A stretch of 64,000 nt of DNA. It comes from Ruegeria_C sp040830705 (lineage in GTDB: Bacteria > Pseudomonadota > Alphaproteobacteria > Rhodobacterales > Rhodobacteraceae). Below are positions 1 to 8,479 of the stretch, in pieces. The position numbers and the translations under genes are program-made. How positions within the stretch are numbered: the first letter of the stretch is position 1; each line of letters begins with the position of its first letter. The stretch covers positions 62,001 to 126,000 of the forward strand of contig JBFOME010000015.1 of assembly GCA_040830705.1 (NCBI GenBank), written 5' to 3'. The notes beneath the pieces are model-generated. The model did not search any database. It was not told the origin of the DNA and was given only the letters and a program-made list of their open reading frames with translations.

Positions 1-392
1 GTGAAATCAGGGGCGGCCGCGATGGTGACCATGCCAGTGATCCGTTCTGGCATGACTCGGGCCAGCAGCAGTGCTTGCCAGCCGCCCATGGACGAGCCGA
101 CCACTACGACCGGTCCTTCGGTCAGTGCCTCGACCGCTGCGACCGTGTCCTCGTGCCAGTCGCCAATGCAGCCCTCTTCGAACGTGCCTGAACTCTCGCC
201 GTGGCCGGAATAGTCGAACCGCAAGAAGGCGCGCCCCTGTGCCTGCGCCCAGGATTCCAAATGCACGGCCTTGGTGCCCTCCATGTCGGATTTCAGCCCG
301 CCCAGAAACACGATGCAGGGTCCCTGACCCACACTGCGGTGATAGGCGATCCGTCGTCCCTGTGGCGTCTCGAAAAATTGCGTCTCTGCCAT
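1..392 (-). CDS. Alpha/beta hydrolase, ABHD10-like (partial, C-terminus outside window)
   Basis: Reading leftwards from an ATG at 390-392, preceded by AGGAGG, the frame stays open to the window edge (about 130 residues). It shows the oxyanion-side strand, an FDYSGHGES turn and the nucleophile elbow GSSMGG, which supplies the catalytic Ser. The SDMEGTKA and FDYSGHG motifs resemble human ABHD10, a serine hydrolase acting on acyl thioesters and acyl glucuronides, so a small esterase or thioesterase is likely. The acid and His of the triad lie outside the window. It is divergent from the ArsR-type gene, and the shared intergenic dyad suggests joint control. The family call is good; the substrate is unknown. 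Confidence 0.8.
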   Translation of the reverse strand, partial: MAETQFFETPQGRRIAYHRSVGQGPCIVFLGGLKSDMEGTKAVHLESWAQAQGRAFLRFDYSGHGESSGTFEEGCIGDWHEDTVAAVEALTEGPVVVVGSSMGGWQALLLARVMPERITGMVTIAAAPDF

Positions 393-458
393 CGCTGCCT
401 CCTGATTTGAGGCGATCATGCAAGCCACACCGCGCCGCCGCAATCGCAGAATTATTAG

Positions 459-490
459 GTTACCATATTGTCACGTGACTATCTAGTAAC
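459..490. promoter_or_regulatory. 32-bp dyad, candidate operator of the ArsR-SRPBCC regulator
   Basis: GTTAC (459-463) and GTAAC (486-490) are symmetric about the same centre as the perfect 10-bp palindrome GTCACGTGAC (470-479). Intervening arm positions are partly symmetric too. The dyad lies between the divergent hydrolase and ArsR-type genes and ends 15 bp before the regulator's ATG. This is the usual place for an autoregulatory ArsR operator. The symmetry is seen directly; binding is inferred. Confidence 0.55.
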
Positions 491-505
491 GTATAAGTAA
501 TTCCC

Positions 506-1273
506 ATGGAAGCGATCTTCAAGGCCTTGGCCGACCCGGCCCGCCTGACCCTGATGGACAGTTTGCGCCGGAAGGACGGCCAAAGCCTGAGCGAGCTGGA
601 AGCCCAGCTCGACATGAGCCGGTTCGGGGTGATGAAACATCTCAAGGTGCTTGAGGACGCCTCTCTGATCGTCACCCGCAAGAAAGGGCGGTTTAAATAT
701 CACTATCTGAACGCCCTGCCCCTGCAGGAGGCAATTGACCGATGGATTGACCCCTACCGCGCCAAGCCCGCGGCGCGTGGGGTGCTTGATCTGAAAGCGA
801 AACTTGAAGGAGCTGCCCCAATGAGTGAAACCCAGAAACCCGATTTCATGATGGCCACGTTCATCCGCTGCACGCAGGATGCGCTATGGTCCGCACTGAC
901 CGACCCACAGGAGGTCATCAAGTACCATTTCATCGCCACCGGCGCGCAAGGGACGTTGGAACAGGGCGGAACAGCCACCTACACGATGGAGGGCGGGATT
1001 CCGATGATCAGCATCGACGTGACGGAGTCGCGGCCCAAAACCTATCTAGACATGGTGTTCAAACCCTGCTGGGAAGGTGACGGCATGCCGACCTCGCGCT
1101 GTACCTACCTGATCGAACCGCAGGACGATCACTGCAAGCTGACCATCGAGCACTATGACATTCCACCCGGACAAGAAGGTGTCGCCGATGGCTGGTATCG
1201 CATGGCGTCTGCGATCAAGACCTACCTTGAAACCGACGAGGTCCATCGTTTTCCCATGCCGGAGGATCATTGA
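506..1273 (+). CDS. ArsR-family regulator fused to SRPBCC (AHSA1-like) domain
   Basis: 255 residues. Positions 1-95 form an ArsR winged helix (FKALADPARLTLMDSL, then the recognition-helix region MSRFGVMKHLKVLEDA). After a short linker, residues from about 108 form a START/SRPBCC fold (FIRCTQDALWSALTDPQEV typical of AHSA1-like proteins). Such fusions occur in proteobacteria, with the SRPBCC pocket presumed to sense a hydrophobic ligand; neither ligand nor target is known here. No Cys pair for metal sensing is seen in the HTH part. An internal ATG (MSETQ, near residue 106) has an AAGGAG just upstream, so a free SRPBCC domain could also be made. Confidence 0.85.
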   Translation: MEAIFKALADPARLTLMDSLRRKDGQSLSELEAQLDMSRFGVMKHLKVLEDASLIVTRKKGRFKYHYLNALPLQEAIDRWIDPYRAKPAARGVLDLKAKLEGAAPMSETQKPDFMMATFIRCTQDALWSALTDPQEVIKYHFIATGAQGTLEQGGTATYTMEGGIPMISIDVTESRPKTYLDMVFKPCWEGDGMPTSRCTYLIEPQDDHCKLTIEHYDIPPGQEGVADGWYRMASAIKTYLETDEVHRFPMPEDH

Positions 1274-1416
1274 TCACCCGGGTCGAATACCCAGCTTGCG
1301 GCGATGCGTCAGGTCGCCGCTTGCCCCGGCCAACCCTACACCTCTAGATTGCCCGCAACGCAAGACGGAGCGGACCACTGCTGACATTCCTCAGAATTCT
1401 CGCGATTGCCCTTATC

Positions 1417-2382
1417 ATGCTGCTTGTTGCGGGCTTCACGCTCTGGGGCTCGCTGGCGCTCTGGTTCCACTTTCCCGGGCCCGAGCCGGTTCGATTTGTA
1501 GCGACCGGGGGTTTTGCGCTGTTTGGTGCCGCCACGCTCTTCGCACAATTTCGGGCGGGCCGGATCAAGATGTTGACCGGCTACTCCGCCGTGCTTATCG
1601 CCGTCCTGATCTGGTGGCAGTCGATCACGCCTCCGCTCGACGGCGACTGGGCCCCGGATGACGCGGTGCAGGTAACCGGAACCATCAACGGCGACATGCT
1701 CACGCTGGACGGGCTGCGCAACTTCGATTGGCAAACCGAAAACGAGTTCACCTCGAACTGGGAAACCCGCAGCTATGATCTGAGCAAGCTTCAGTCTGCG
1801 GATCTGTTCATGTCCCATTGGGACGGCCCTGCCATCGCTCATATGATTGTCAGCTTTGGGTTCGAGGGTGGCGAGTACCTTGCCTGGTCCGCCGAGGTCC
1901 GCCACACCAAGGGCAGCGAATACTCGCCCCTGAAAGACGCATTCAAAGCCCACACGCTGATCCTGATCGCAGGCGATGAACGCGATCTGATCGGCCTGCG
2001 CACCAATGTCCGGGGCGAGGATGTGCAGCTTTATCGGATCAATGCCTCGCCCGAAAACGCGCGGGCCTTGCTGGTGGACTATGTCGAAACGTCAAACGCC
2101 CTGGCCGAGAAACCGCTATGGTATCACAGCCTGACGACCAATTGCACCACAGTGGTGATCTCGATGATCCGTCAGTTGTTTGACACCGTCCCGATGGATT
2201 GGCGCATCCTGGTCAACGGATATCTGCCTGAATACGCTTATGAGCTGGGCGTTCTGGATACGCGCCTCAGCTTTCAGGAGTTGCAGGACCGCGCGCACAT
2301 CTCCGATCGCGCGCGTGCTGCGGGTATCACGAAGGACTATTCTCAGACCATCCGACAGAGCGTTCCTAATCCGCTAAATTGA
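1417..2382 (+). CDS. DUF4105 (Lnb N-terminal-like) membrane protein
   Basis: N-terminal hydrophobic helices (to about residue 55) are followed by a periplasmic domain. The segment YHSLTTNCTTVVISM carries the Asn-Cys pair typical of DUF4105, a papain/NlpC-like thiol fold. The function is not established; a periplasmic amidase or peptidase role is conceivable. The given ATG has no Shine-Dalgarno and cuts into the first membrane helix. The frame stays open back to a TAG at 1345, and a GGAG at 1367-1370 sits 7 nt before a CTG at 1378. A CTG start, giving 334 residues, is therefore plausible. Confidence 0.7.
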   Translation: MLLVAGFTLWGSLALWFHFPGPEPVRFVATGGFALFGAATLFAQFRAGRIKMLTGYSAVLIAVLIWWQSITPPLDGDWAPDDAVQVTGTINGDMLTLDGLRNFDWQTENEFTSNWETRSYDLSKLQSADLFMSHWDGPAIAHMIVSFGFEGGEYLAWSAEVRHTKGSEYSPLKDAFKAHTLILIAGDERDLIGLRTNVRGEDVQLYRINASPENARALLVDYVETSNALAEKPLWYHSLTTNCTTVVISMIRQLFDTVPMDWRILVNGYLPEYAYELGVLDTRLSFQELQDRAHISDRARAAGITKDYSQTIRQSVPNPLN

Positions 2383-2554
2383 GCCAACCCTCATCTGCTT
2401 GAACATATTCCGGTGGATCGCCCTGAACCGGCGATGAGAGCGGCGCGCACCGCGCGCGCTTGACACTTCGCGCATCCCCTGCCAAATCAGCGCGACATAC
2501 ATAACCCGCAACCGGGCGTTCAGTGGGCGCCAAACCGACGAGGAGAGCCAGACC

Positions 2555-4513
2555 ATGGCCCTGGATTCAAAATCCGTCTCTCTTACTTTCCCTGATGGCA
2601 ATGAACGATCTTATGACGCAGGCGTCACGCCCGCGCAGGTCGCCGCCGATATCTCGACCTCGCTGGCGAAAAAGGCCATCTCGGCCACGGTGAACGGCCA
2701 GCACTGGGACCTGCAATGGCCCATCGAGGCCGACGCCCAGATCGCCATTCACACGATGAAGGACGAAGAGCAGGCCAATGAGCTGATACGTCACGATCTA
2801 GCGCATATCATGGCCCGCGCCGTGCAGGAGATCTGGCCCGACACCAAGGTCACCATCGGTCCCGTGATCGAAAACGGCTGGTATTATGATTTCGACCGCG
2901 CCGAGCCCTTCACTCCCGAGGATCTCGGCGCAATCGAAAAGAAGATGAAAGAGATCATCAACAAGCGCGAGCCGGTCACAACCGAAGTCTGGGACCGGGC
3001 CAAGGCGGTGCAGCACTACACCGACAATAACGAGCCTTATAAGGTCGAATTGATCGACGCCATTCCCGGCGACGAACCTCTGCGCATGTATTGGCATGGT
3101 GACTGGCAGGATCTCTGCCGTGGTCCGCATCTGCAGCATACCGGACAGGTTCCGGGCGACGCGTTCAAGCTGATGTCCATCGCTGGCGCCTATTGGCGCG
3201 GCGACAGCAGCCGCGCGATGCTGCAACGCATATATGGCGTGGCCTTCACCGGTAAGGAAAAGCTGAAAGCGCATTTGCACATGCTGGAAGAGGCTGCCAA
3301 GCGTGACCACCGCAAGCTCGGCCGCGAGATGGACCTGTTCCATATGCAGGAAGAGGCGCCGGGCCAGATCTTCTGGCACCCCAATGGCTGGACCATCTAC
3401 ACCAGCTTGCAGGACTACATGCGCCGCAAACAGCGCGCGGGCGGATATAGGGAGATCAACACGCCGCAGATCGTCGATCGCAAGCTGTGGGAAGCCTCGG
3501 GCCACTGGGACAAGTACCAGGAGCATATGTTCATCGTCGAGGTTGAGGAAGAACATGCCAAGGAAAAGGCGGTCAATGCGCTTAAGCCGATGAACTGCCC
3601 CTGCCATGTGCAGGTGTTCAATCAGGGCCTGAAATCCTATCGCGACCTGCCCCTGCGGTTGGCCGAATTTGGCTCGTGCTCGCGCTATGAACCCTCTGGT
3701 GCGTTGCATGGCATCATGCGCGTGCGCGGGTTCACGCAGGACGATGCGCATATCTTCTGCACCGAGGACCAGATCGAGGCGGAATGTGCGAAATTCATCA
3801 ACTTCCTCGCCGATGTTTACAAAGACCTTGGCTTTGAGAAGTTCGAGATCAAATTCGCCACCCGCCCGGAAAAGCGCGTCGGCAGCGACGAAAGCTGGGA
3901 TCATGTCGAAGGCGCGCTGGAGGCGGCGATCAAGGCAACCGGTCGCGACTTCACTCTGGAACCCGGTGACGGTGCGTTTTATGGGCCCAAGCTGGATTTC
4001 TACCTGACCGACGCGATTGGCCGGGTCTGGCAATGCGGCACGTTCCAGGTCGACCCGAACCTGCCCGAGCGGCTGGGCGCCAGCTATGTCGCGGCAGATG
4101 GCAGCAAACAGCGCCCCTATATGCTGCACCGCGCCTGCCTCGGCTCATTCGAACGCTTCATCGGCATCCTGATCGAGGAACATGCGGGCAAGCTGCCCTT
4201 CTGGCTGGCGCCGCGTCAGGTTGTGGTGGCCTCGATCACGTCGGATGCCGATGCCTATGTGAACGAGGTTGTGGCTGAACTGCGTGCCGCTGGTGTGCGG
4301 GCCGAAGCGGATATCCGCAATGAAAAGATCAACTACAAGGTTCGCGAACACTCGGTGGGCAAGGTGCCTGTCATTCTCGCCGTTGGCCATCGCGAGGTCG
4401 AGGACCGCACTGTTAGCGTCCGTCGTCTGGGCGACAAACGCACCAGCGTGCAGCCGCTGACGGATGTAACAATTGAGCTCAAACAGGCGGCCACCCCGCC
4501 CGATCAATTGTAA
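2555..4513 (+). CDS. thrS: Threonyl-tRNA synthetase
   Basis: 652 residues, full length for bacterial ThrRS, which charges tRNA-Thr in the cytoplasm. Order: N-terminal TGS domain (about 1-65); editing domain with HDLAH (His80, His84); class II catalytic core with MNCPCH (zinc-ligand Cys348) and the motif 2 region; C-terminal anticodon-binding domain ending near LTDVTIELKQ. GAGGAG lies upstream of the ATG. A TTGACA hexamer sits about 90 bp upstream, but I see no convincing -10. A strong terminator follows, so it is probably monocistronic. Confidence 0.98.
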   Translation: MALDSKSVSLTFPDGNERSYDAGVTPAQVAADISTSLAKKAISATVNGQHWDLQWPIEADAQIAIHTMKDEEQANELIRHDLAHIMARAVQEIWPDTKVTIGPVIENGWYYDFDRAEPFTPEDLGAIEKKMKEIINKREPVTTEVWDRAKAVQHYTDNNEPYKVELIDAIPGDEPLRMYWHGDWQDLCRGPHLQHTGQVPGDAFKLMSIAGAYWRGDSSRAMLQRIYGVAFTGKEKLKAHLHMLEEAAKRDHRKLGREMDLFHMQEEAPGQIFWHPNGWTIYTSLQDYMRRKQRAGGYREINTPQIVDRKLWEASGHWDKYQEHMFIVEVEEEHAKEKAVNALKPMNCPCHVQVFNQGLKSYRDLPLRLAEFGSCSRYEPSGALHGIMRVRGFTQDDAHIFCTEDQIEAECAKFINFLADVYKDLGFEKFEIKFATRPEKRVGSDESWDHVEGALEAAIKATGRDFTLEPGDGAFYGPKLDFYLTDAIGRVWQCGTFQVDPNLPERLGASYVAADGSKQRPYMLHRACLGSFERFIGILIEEHAGKLPFWLAPRQVVVASITSDADAYVNEVVAELRAAGVRAEADIRNEKINYKVREHSVGKVPVILAVGHREVEDRTVSVRRLGDKRTSVQPLTDVTIELKQAATPPDQL

Positions 4514-4536
4514 CATTCGGCAAAATCACGCTTGGA

Positions 4537-4571
4537 AACCGGCCCCCGCACGGGGCCGGTTTTCGTTTTTT
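4537..4571 (+). terminator. Rho-independent terminator of thrS
   Basis: A 10-bp perfect stem (AACCGGCCCC/GGGGCCGGTT) with a 5-nt loop is followed by a T-rich tract broken by one CG. It starts 24 bp after the thrS stop. Confidence 0.9.
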
Positions 4572-4735
4572 CGTCGAGATATCCTTGATTTACACGGCGT
4601 TAAGCGTAGGCTCGATATGACATTGTCTGACGGGACCGTGAGGCACGGCCTCGTGAGTTCAATGCTCGCAGCCAAATAGCTATGTTCTAATCGTCACCAC
4701 AGACAAGTGAAATCACCGAAAGAGGATTTAACGAG

Positions 4736-5041
4736 ATGTCGAACTCCGCAAAAACCCTTGCAGTTGCAGGCGCGGTTGCTGCCGCCCTGACCGCCACGGT
4801 CACCACCACCGCCAACGCGCAAGCCAAGGAAAAGTGCTATGGCGTGTCGCTGGCCGGCCAGAATGACTGCGCCGCAGGCCCAGGCACAACATGCGCCGGC
4901 ACCTCGACCGTCGATTATCAGGGCAACGCCTGGACGCTGGTTGATGCAGGCACCTGCGACAAGATCGAACTGCCGAAAACCGCGGATGGCGCCGCACGCA
5001 CCGGTTCGCTTGAGCCGCTGGATCGCGACCTGCCGGCATAA
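4736..5041 (+). CDS. bufA: Bufferin precursor peptide BufA (DUF2282)
   Basis: 101 residues: an N-terminal Sec-type signal (Ala-rich, to about residue 30), then a short cysteine-containing core with Cys34, Cys45, Cys53 and Cys74. The motifs KCYGVSLAGQNDC and GTTCAGT match the DUF2282 bufferins. In the published family the MNIO enzyme converts core cysteines to thiooxazole-type heterocycles, and the peptide binds copper to protect the envelope. The enzyme genes bufB, bufC and bufD follow at once. Spacing of the four cysteines fits bufferin-1. The upstream 160 bp has an AGAGGA near the ATG but no promoter I can assign. Confidence 0.92.
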   Translation: MSNSAKTLAVAGAVAAALTATVTTTANAQAKEKCYGVSLAGQNDCAAGPGTTCAGTSTVDYQGNAWTLVDAGTCDKIELPKTADGAARTGSLEPLDRDLPA

Positions 5042-5058
5042 GCAACGCTTTGAATACG

Positions 5059-5098
5059 AGGGGGCGGGCGCAGTTACACCGCCCGCCCCTTTTTCTTT
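5059..5098 (+). terminator. Hairpin terminator/attenuator between bufA and bufB
   Basis: A 10-bp perfect GC stem (GGGGCGGGCG 5061-5070 with CGCCCGCCCC 5080-5089), loop AGTTACA region, then TTTTTCTTT. It lies inside the operon, 18 bp after bufA, so partial read-through would yield more peptide mRNA than enzyme mRNA. Confidence 0.8.
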
Positions 5099-5133
5099 GA
5101 TCGGCTATTCATACTCAGGCGGAGGTTGCCCGG

Positions 5134-5991
5134 ATGCTGGACAATTCGCTCAGATCAAACCGCCTGCCTTTTGCTGCGGGGGTCGGCTACAAACCCCAGC
5201 ACTTCGCGCAGATCATGGATGATGCCGCGCCAGTGGGCTGGCTTGAGATCCACGCCGAGAACTACATGGGCGATGGTGGGCGACCCTTGGCGCAGCTGCG
5301 TCACCTATCCCAGCAATTTCCGATTTCCGTCCATGGTGTCGGCCTTTCAATCGGGGGGGAGATGCCGCTGGATGCCGATCACCTTGCCCGGCTCAAACAT
5401 CTGGTCGGCTGGTTGAACCCGGCGAGTTTTTCCGAACATCTGGCCTGGTCGACCCATGACAGCCACTTCCTGAACGACCTGCTACCGCTGCCATATACGG
5501 ATGCAACCCTTGCCCGCATCTGTGATCATATCGATCAGGTGCAGGAGGTTCTGGGCCGCACCATGCTGCTGGAGAACCCCTCCAGCTATCTGGCCTTTGC
5601 CGAAAGCACCTGGTCAGAACCCGATTTCCTGCGCGAGGTCGCACGGCGCACTGGCTGCGGTTTGCTGCTGGACGTGAACAATGTCTTTGTTTCGGCCACC
5701 AATCTCGACTTCTCGCCGCAAGAATACATCAACGCCTACCCACTTGATAAAGTGGGAGAAATCCATCTTGGCGGCCATGATGAGGACGAGGATGACCACG
5801 GCCACCCGCTGCTGATAGATAGCCACGGGCGCGAGGTGGTCGACCCCGTCTGGGCTCTGCTGGATTACGTTCTTGAACGCTCTGGCCCCAAACCGGTGCT
5901 GGTGGAGTGGGACACGGACGTACCCGACTGGCCTATCCTGCAGGCCGAAGCAGCCCGCGCCCATGCCGCGCTGGAGCGCATCCCGGCATGA
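5134..5991 (+). CDS. bufB: BufB, MNIO (DUF692) bufferin-modifying iron oxygenase
   Basis: 285 residues, a TIM-barrel multinuclear non-heme iron oxidase. Candidate iron ligands are seen in order: His67 (SVHGVG), Glu101 (FSEHLAW), Glu147-Asn148 (LLENPSS), Asp180 and Asn183 (DVNNV), His211 and His215 (IHLGGHDED) and Glu258 (VEWD). DUF692 enzymes use iron and oxygen to remodel cysteine residues of RiPP precursors, here BufA. GGAGGT lies 8 nt before the ATG. The stop overlaps the bufC start (ATGA), so the two are translationally coupled. Confidence 0.93.
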   Translation: MLDNSLRSNRLPFAAGVGYKPQHFAQIMDDAAPVGWLEIHAENYMGDGGRPLAQLRHLSQQFPISVHGVGLSIGGEMPLDADHLARLKHLVGWLNPASFSEHLAWSTHDSHFLNDLLPLPYTDATLARICDHIDQVQEVLGRTMLLENPSSYLAFAESTWSEPDFLREVARRTGCGLLLDVNNVFVSATNLDFSPQEYINAYPLDKVGEIHLGGHDEDEDDHGHPLLIDSHGREVVDPVWALLDYVLERSGPKPVLVEWDTDVPDWPILQAEAARAHAALERIPA

Positions 5992-6746
5992 GCGTCAGCC
6001 AATCCACCTTTCACGCCGCGCTGCTGGACCCGGCGCAGCCGGTCCCGGACGGCCTGTTCGATGCTGAAACGCGCCCGGCAGGACGGCGGTTCAGTGTCTA
6101 CCGCAACAATGTCGCCGTATCGCTGACCGAAGCGATGCATCAGGCCTTTCCCGTCATCGCAAAACTGCTGGGGCCGCAGAACATGGACGGTCTGGCGGGG
6201 ATATTCCTGCGCCGCCATCCGCCCTCGTCGCCACTGATGATGTTCTATGGCGAGGAATTTCCGGAGTTTCTGGCAGGCATGGAGCAGCTTTCACATCTGG
6301 GCTATCTGCCGGATGTTGCGCGACTAGAACTGGCTTTGCGCCGTTCTTATCACGCAGCCGACAGTACTGGGATCGATCCGCAGGCACTCGCCATCGACCC
6401 GGAACAGCTTATGCACTCGACGATAGGCTTTGCCCCATCGTTGGCCGTGCTTCGGTCGCATTGGCCGGTTCTATCGGTCTGGCGTTTCAACACCGAAGCC
6501 GAGGCCCCAAAACCACAAGCCGGGGCGCAGGAGGTGTTGATCACGCGCCGCGAGTTTGACCCTGCTCCGCATCTACTGCCTCCGGGCGGCGCGGATTGGA
6601 TCGCAGCCCTGCAGACCGGCGCAACCATCGGTGCCGCGCATGAGGCAGCTTTGACCCAACACCCCGACTTCGACCTTGGCGCCACGCTCACCCTGCTGTT
6701 GCAGGAAGGCGCGATTACCACTTTGAATGAAAGGCTGGACAGATGA
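5988..6746 (+). CDS. bufC: BufC, DUF2063 partner of the MNIO enzyme
   Basis: 252 residues. The N-terminal DUF2063 domain (SQSTFHAALLDP through VYRNNVAVSLTEA and QAFPVIAKLLG) is the RiPP-recognition partner that normally accompanies DUF692 enzymes and delivers the precursor. The C-terminal half is a less conserved helical and beta region. I chose the ATG at 5988 because it overlaps the bufB stop; the frame is open further upstream but that part overlaps bufB. It overlaps bufD by ATGA as well, so B, C and D form one tightly coupled unit. Confidence 0.9.
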   Translation: MSVSQSTFHAALLDPAQPVPDGLFDAETRPAGRRFSVYRNNVAVSLTEAMHQAFPVIAKLLGPQNMDGLAGIFLRRHPPSSPLMMFYGEEFPEFLAGMEQLSHLGYLPDVARLELALRRSYHAADSTGIDPQALAIDPEQLMHSTIGFAPSLAVLRSHWPVLSVWRFNTEAEAPKPQAGAQEVLITRREFDPAPHLLPPGGADWIAALQTGATIGAAHEAALTQHPDFDLGATLTLLLQEGAITTLNERLDR

Positions 6747-7261
6747 CTGCCCTGATAACGCTCTACAATGATGTATTCGACAGGTTGGACAGGCCATCCG
6801 AGGTCGTGATCCCGACACTCGCGCGTCTGGTCTTTATTGCCATTTTTGCCTATTATTACTGGAACTCCGCCATGCTGAAGATCGACGGCTCGATCTTTTC
6901 GCCCTCTGCAGGCGCTTTCGGCCAGATGTTCCCGAAAGCGGCAGAGGCGGTTCTCTATGACATCACCAAAATCACCTTCTTCCAGCGGATCGTGATGTTC
7001 TTCGGTACCGTTGCCGAGTTCGTGCTGCCCGCGCTGTTGATTGTCGGGCTGCTGACCCGGGTGGCGGCGCTTGGTATGATCGGCTTCACCTGGGTCCAGA
7101 CATTGGTGGATGTCTTCGGCCACAATATTCCCTTCGGCGGGCTGTTCGACAACGCCATCACGTTGGCCGATCAGCGCGTCATGTGGACCTTCTTGTTCCT
7201 TGTGATCGCGATCAAGGGCGCCGGTCCGCTGTCGATCGACCGATTGCTGCGCCTCAAATAG
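6743..7261 (+). CDS. bufD: DoxX-family membrane protein, bufferin operon (BufD)
   Basis: 172 residues with about four membrane helices; the first contains VFIAIFAYYYWNSAMLKID, typical of DoxX proteins. DoxX members commonly end bufferin operons. The role is unproven and probably concerns envelope redox or copper handling. It overlaps bufC by 4 nt and ends 3 nt before a convergent gene, marking the end of the operon. Confidence 0.85.
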   Translation: MTALITLYNDVFDRLDRPSEVVIPTLARLVFIAIFAYYYWNSAMLKIDGSIFSPSAGAFGQMFPKAAEAVLYDITKITFFQRIVMFFGTVAEFVLPALLIVGLLTRVAALGMIGFTWVQTLVDVFGHNIPFGGLFDNAITLADQRVMWTFLFLVIAIKGAGPLSIDRLLRLK

Positions 7262-7264
7262 GCT

Positions 7265-7633
7265 TCAGAAATGCGCCTTGGGTTCATCAGGCTTGCCCGC
7301 TGCCACGGCCAGAAAGCCGGCGACACCAGCAAACGCAATCGGGAACATGGTAAAGGCGTTGAAGCCAAACGCATGATACATGCCTGCTGCTGACACCAGC
7401 AGCAGGACACCACCCCAGAGCGCCCGCGCCCGCGACATGGCGCCCCCGGCAATTGCCAGCAAGGGCGCGACAATGGACATCGTCTGAATCAGCTGAGTGT
7501 TGGTAACCTGGTTGAATAGCCCATCAACCTCTCCGAAATGACGGACCGCCTCGACATAGCCGAAGCTGAAAAAGCCGACGATCATTCCAATCAGCCCGGC
7601 GATGATTCCCAATACCGATGCGGCACTGCGCAT
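7265..7633 (-). CDS. Small four-helix membrane protein, unknown function
   Basis: 122 residues, almost entirely hydrophobic helices: VLGIIAGLIGMIVGFFSFGY, TMSIVAPLLAIAGGAM, LWGGVLLLVSAAGMYHA and FPIAFAGVAGFLAVAAG. The layout resembles DUF4064-type proteins, but I cannot assign it firmly. GGAGGTGACG lies just before the ATG on the minus strand. It converges on bufD with 3 nt between, and is therefore unlikely to be co-expressed with it. Confidence 0.65.
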   Translation of the reverse strand: MRSAASVLGIIAGLIGMIVGFFSFGYVEAVRHFGEVDGLFNQVTNTQLIQTMSIVAPLLAIAGGAMSRARALWGGVLLLVSAAGMYHAFGFNAFTMFPIAFAGVAGFLAVAAGKPDEPKAHF

Positions 7634-7674
7634 GCGTCACCTCCTATGGCGGTTCTCAGCAGATAGGCACGCTG

Positions 7675-7992
7675 TCACGCCACGCCAAGGGCCGTGCGTG
7701 TTTCAGCGGTCCAACCCAGATACAGGTCGTCGCCACGCTCGATCAGCGGTCGCTTCATCAGCGTCGGGTAGGTTTGCAGCAGTTCCAATGGCGGTTTTTC
7801 ACGCTCAGCCGCATCCAATTGCCGCCAAGTGGTGGAACGGTTATTGACCAGCGCCGTGCCGAAATCCGCCAATGCGCGGCTTAATACCGCTTCTGAAATA
7901 CCGTCTTCCCGAACGTCAACAAATTCTATCTCTGGAAGCGATTTCAGCGCCTTACGACAGGTGTCGCAGGTTTTCAGACCGTAAAGTTTCAT
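7675..7992 (-). CDS. ArsC/Spx-family (YffB-like) thioredoxin-fold protein
   Basis: 105 residues, starting at an ATG 6 nt after AAGGAG; the open frame extends further upstream but without support. It has the N-terminal thioredoxin-like strand MKLYGLKTCDTCRKAL with CxxC, and the LMKRPLIERGDDLYLGW segment of the ArsC/Spx family. The Spx/YffB branch, rather than true arsenate reductase, fits the short length and CDTC. The reaction is unknown; a glutathione- or thioredoxin-linked reductase is a fair guess. It stands alone on the minus strand. Confidence 0.85.
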   Translation of the reverse strand: MKLYGLKTCDTCRKALKSLPEIEFVDVREDGISEAVLSRALADFGTALVNNRSTTWRQLDAAEREKPPLELLQTYPTLMKRPLIERGDDLYLGWTAETRTALGVA

Positions 7993-8212
7993 GCCTTCTC
8001 CTTGTTCATGAGGGGAAATATCCGGCATTTGGCCGCTATGCATCCCCTTTTCCTTGATTTTTGAGGGCACCGTGCAATCTTGTATTCGGTGCAACCCAAA
8101 CGCGATGGCTTTGCCAGTGTTTCACATGGCTTGGTCACCGGGTTTCGGGATGTGCTATCGACTTCCCCGCCAATTTAGGGGTCACGTGCAAGTTCAGAAG
8201 GAGACACGGGAC

Positions 8213-8419
8213 ATGCCGACCGGCACCGTGAAGTGGTTCAATTCAACCAAAGGCTACGGCTTTATCGCCCCCGATGACGGGGGCAAAGATGTGTTTGTTC
8301 ATATCTCGGCAGTAGAGCGTTCGGGAATGACCGGCCTCGCCGACAATCAAAAGATCTCATATGAGCTGATCGACGGCCGCGACGGACGTCAGATGGCCGG
8401 AGACCTCAAGGCCACATAA
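8213..8419 (+). CDS. Cold-shock protein (CspA family)
   Basis: 68 residues: one OB-fold cold-shock domain with RNP1 (KGYGFI) and RNP2 (VFVHIS) intact. It binds single-stranded RNA/DNA and acts as an RNA chaperone. The ATG at 8213 follows AGAAGGAG. About 220 bp separate it from the divergent ArsC-like gene, leaving room for a structured 5' leader as in other csp genes. It is followed by a hairpin. Confidence 0.95.
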   Translation: MPTGTVKWFNSTKGYGFIAPDDGGKDVFVHISAVERSGMTGLADNQKISYELIDGRDGRQMAGDLKAT

Positions 8420-8425
8420 GGCTCT

Positions 8426-8455
8426 GCGGTGCCCCGGAATTAAACGGGGTGCCGC
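8426..8455 (+). terminator. Hairpin after the cold-shock gene
   Basis: An 11-bp stem with two G-U pairs (GCGGTGCCCCG with CGGGGTGCCGC) starts 6 bp after the stop codon. There is no real T-run, so it may end transcription poorly or mainly stabilise the mRNA. It also lies near the 3' end of the convergent thyX. Confidence 0.5.
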
Positions 8456-8479
8456 CACTTTCAGCTTGATGTCCGCGGC

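Noticed and set aside
2460..2465. TTGACA upstream of thrS as a promoter
   Set aside because: No acceptable -10 hexamer at 16-18 bp, and the leader shows no T-box or other known regulatory fold; not listed as a promoter.
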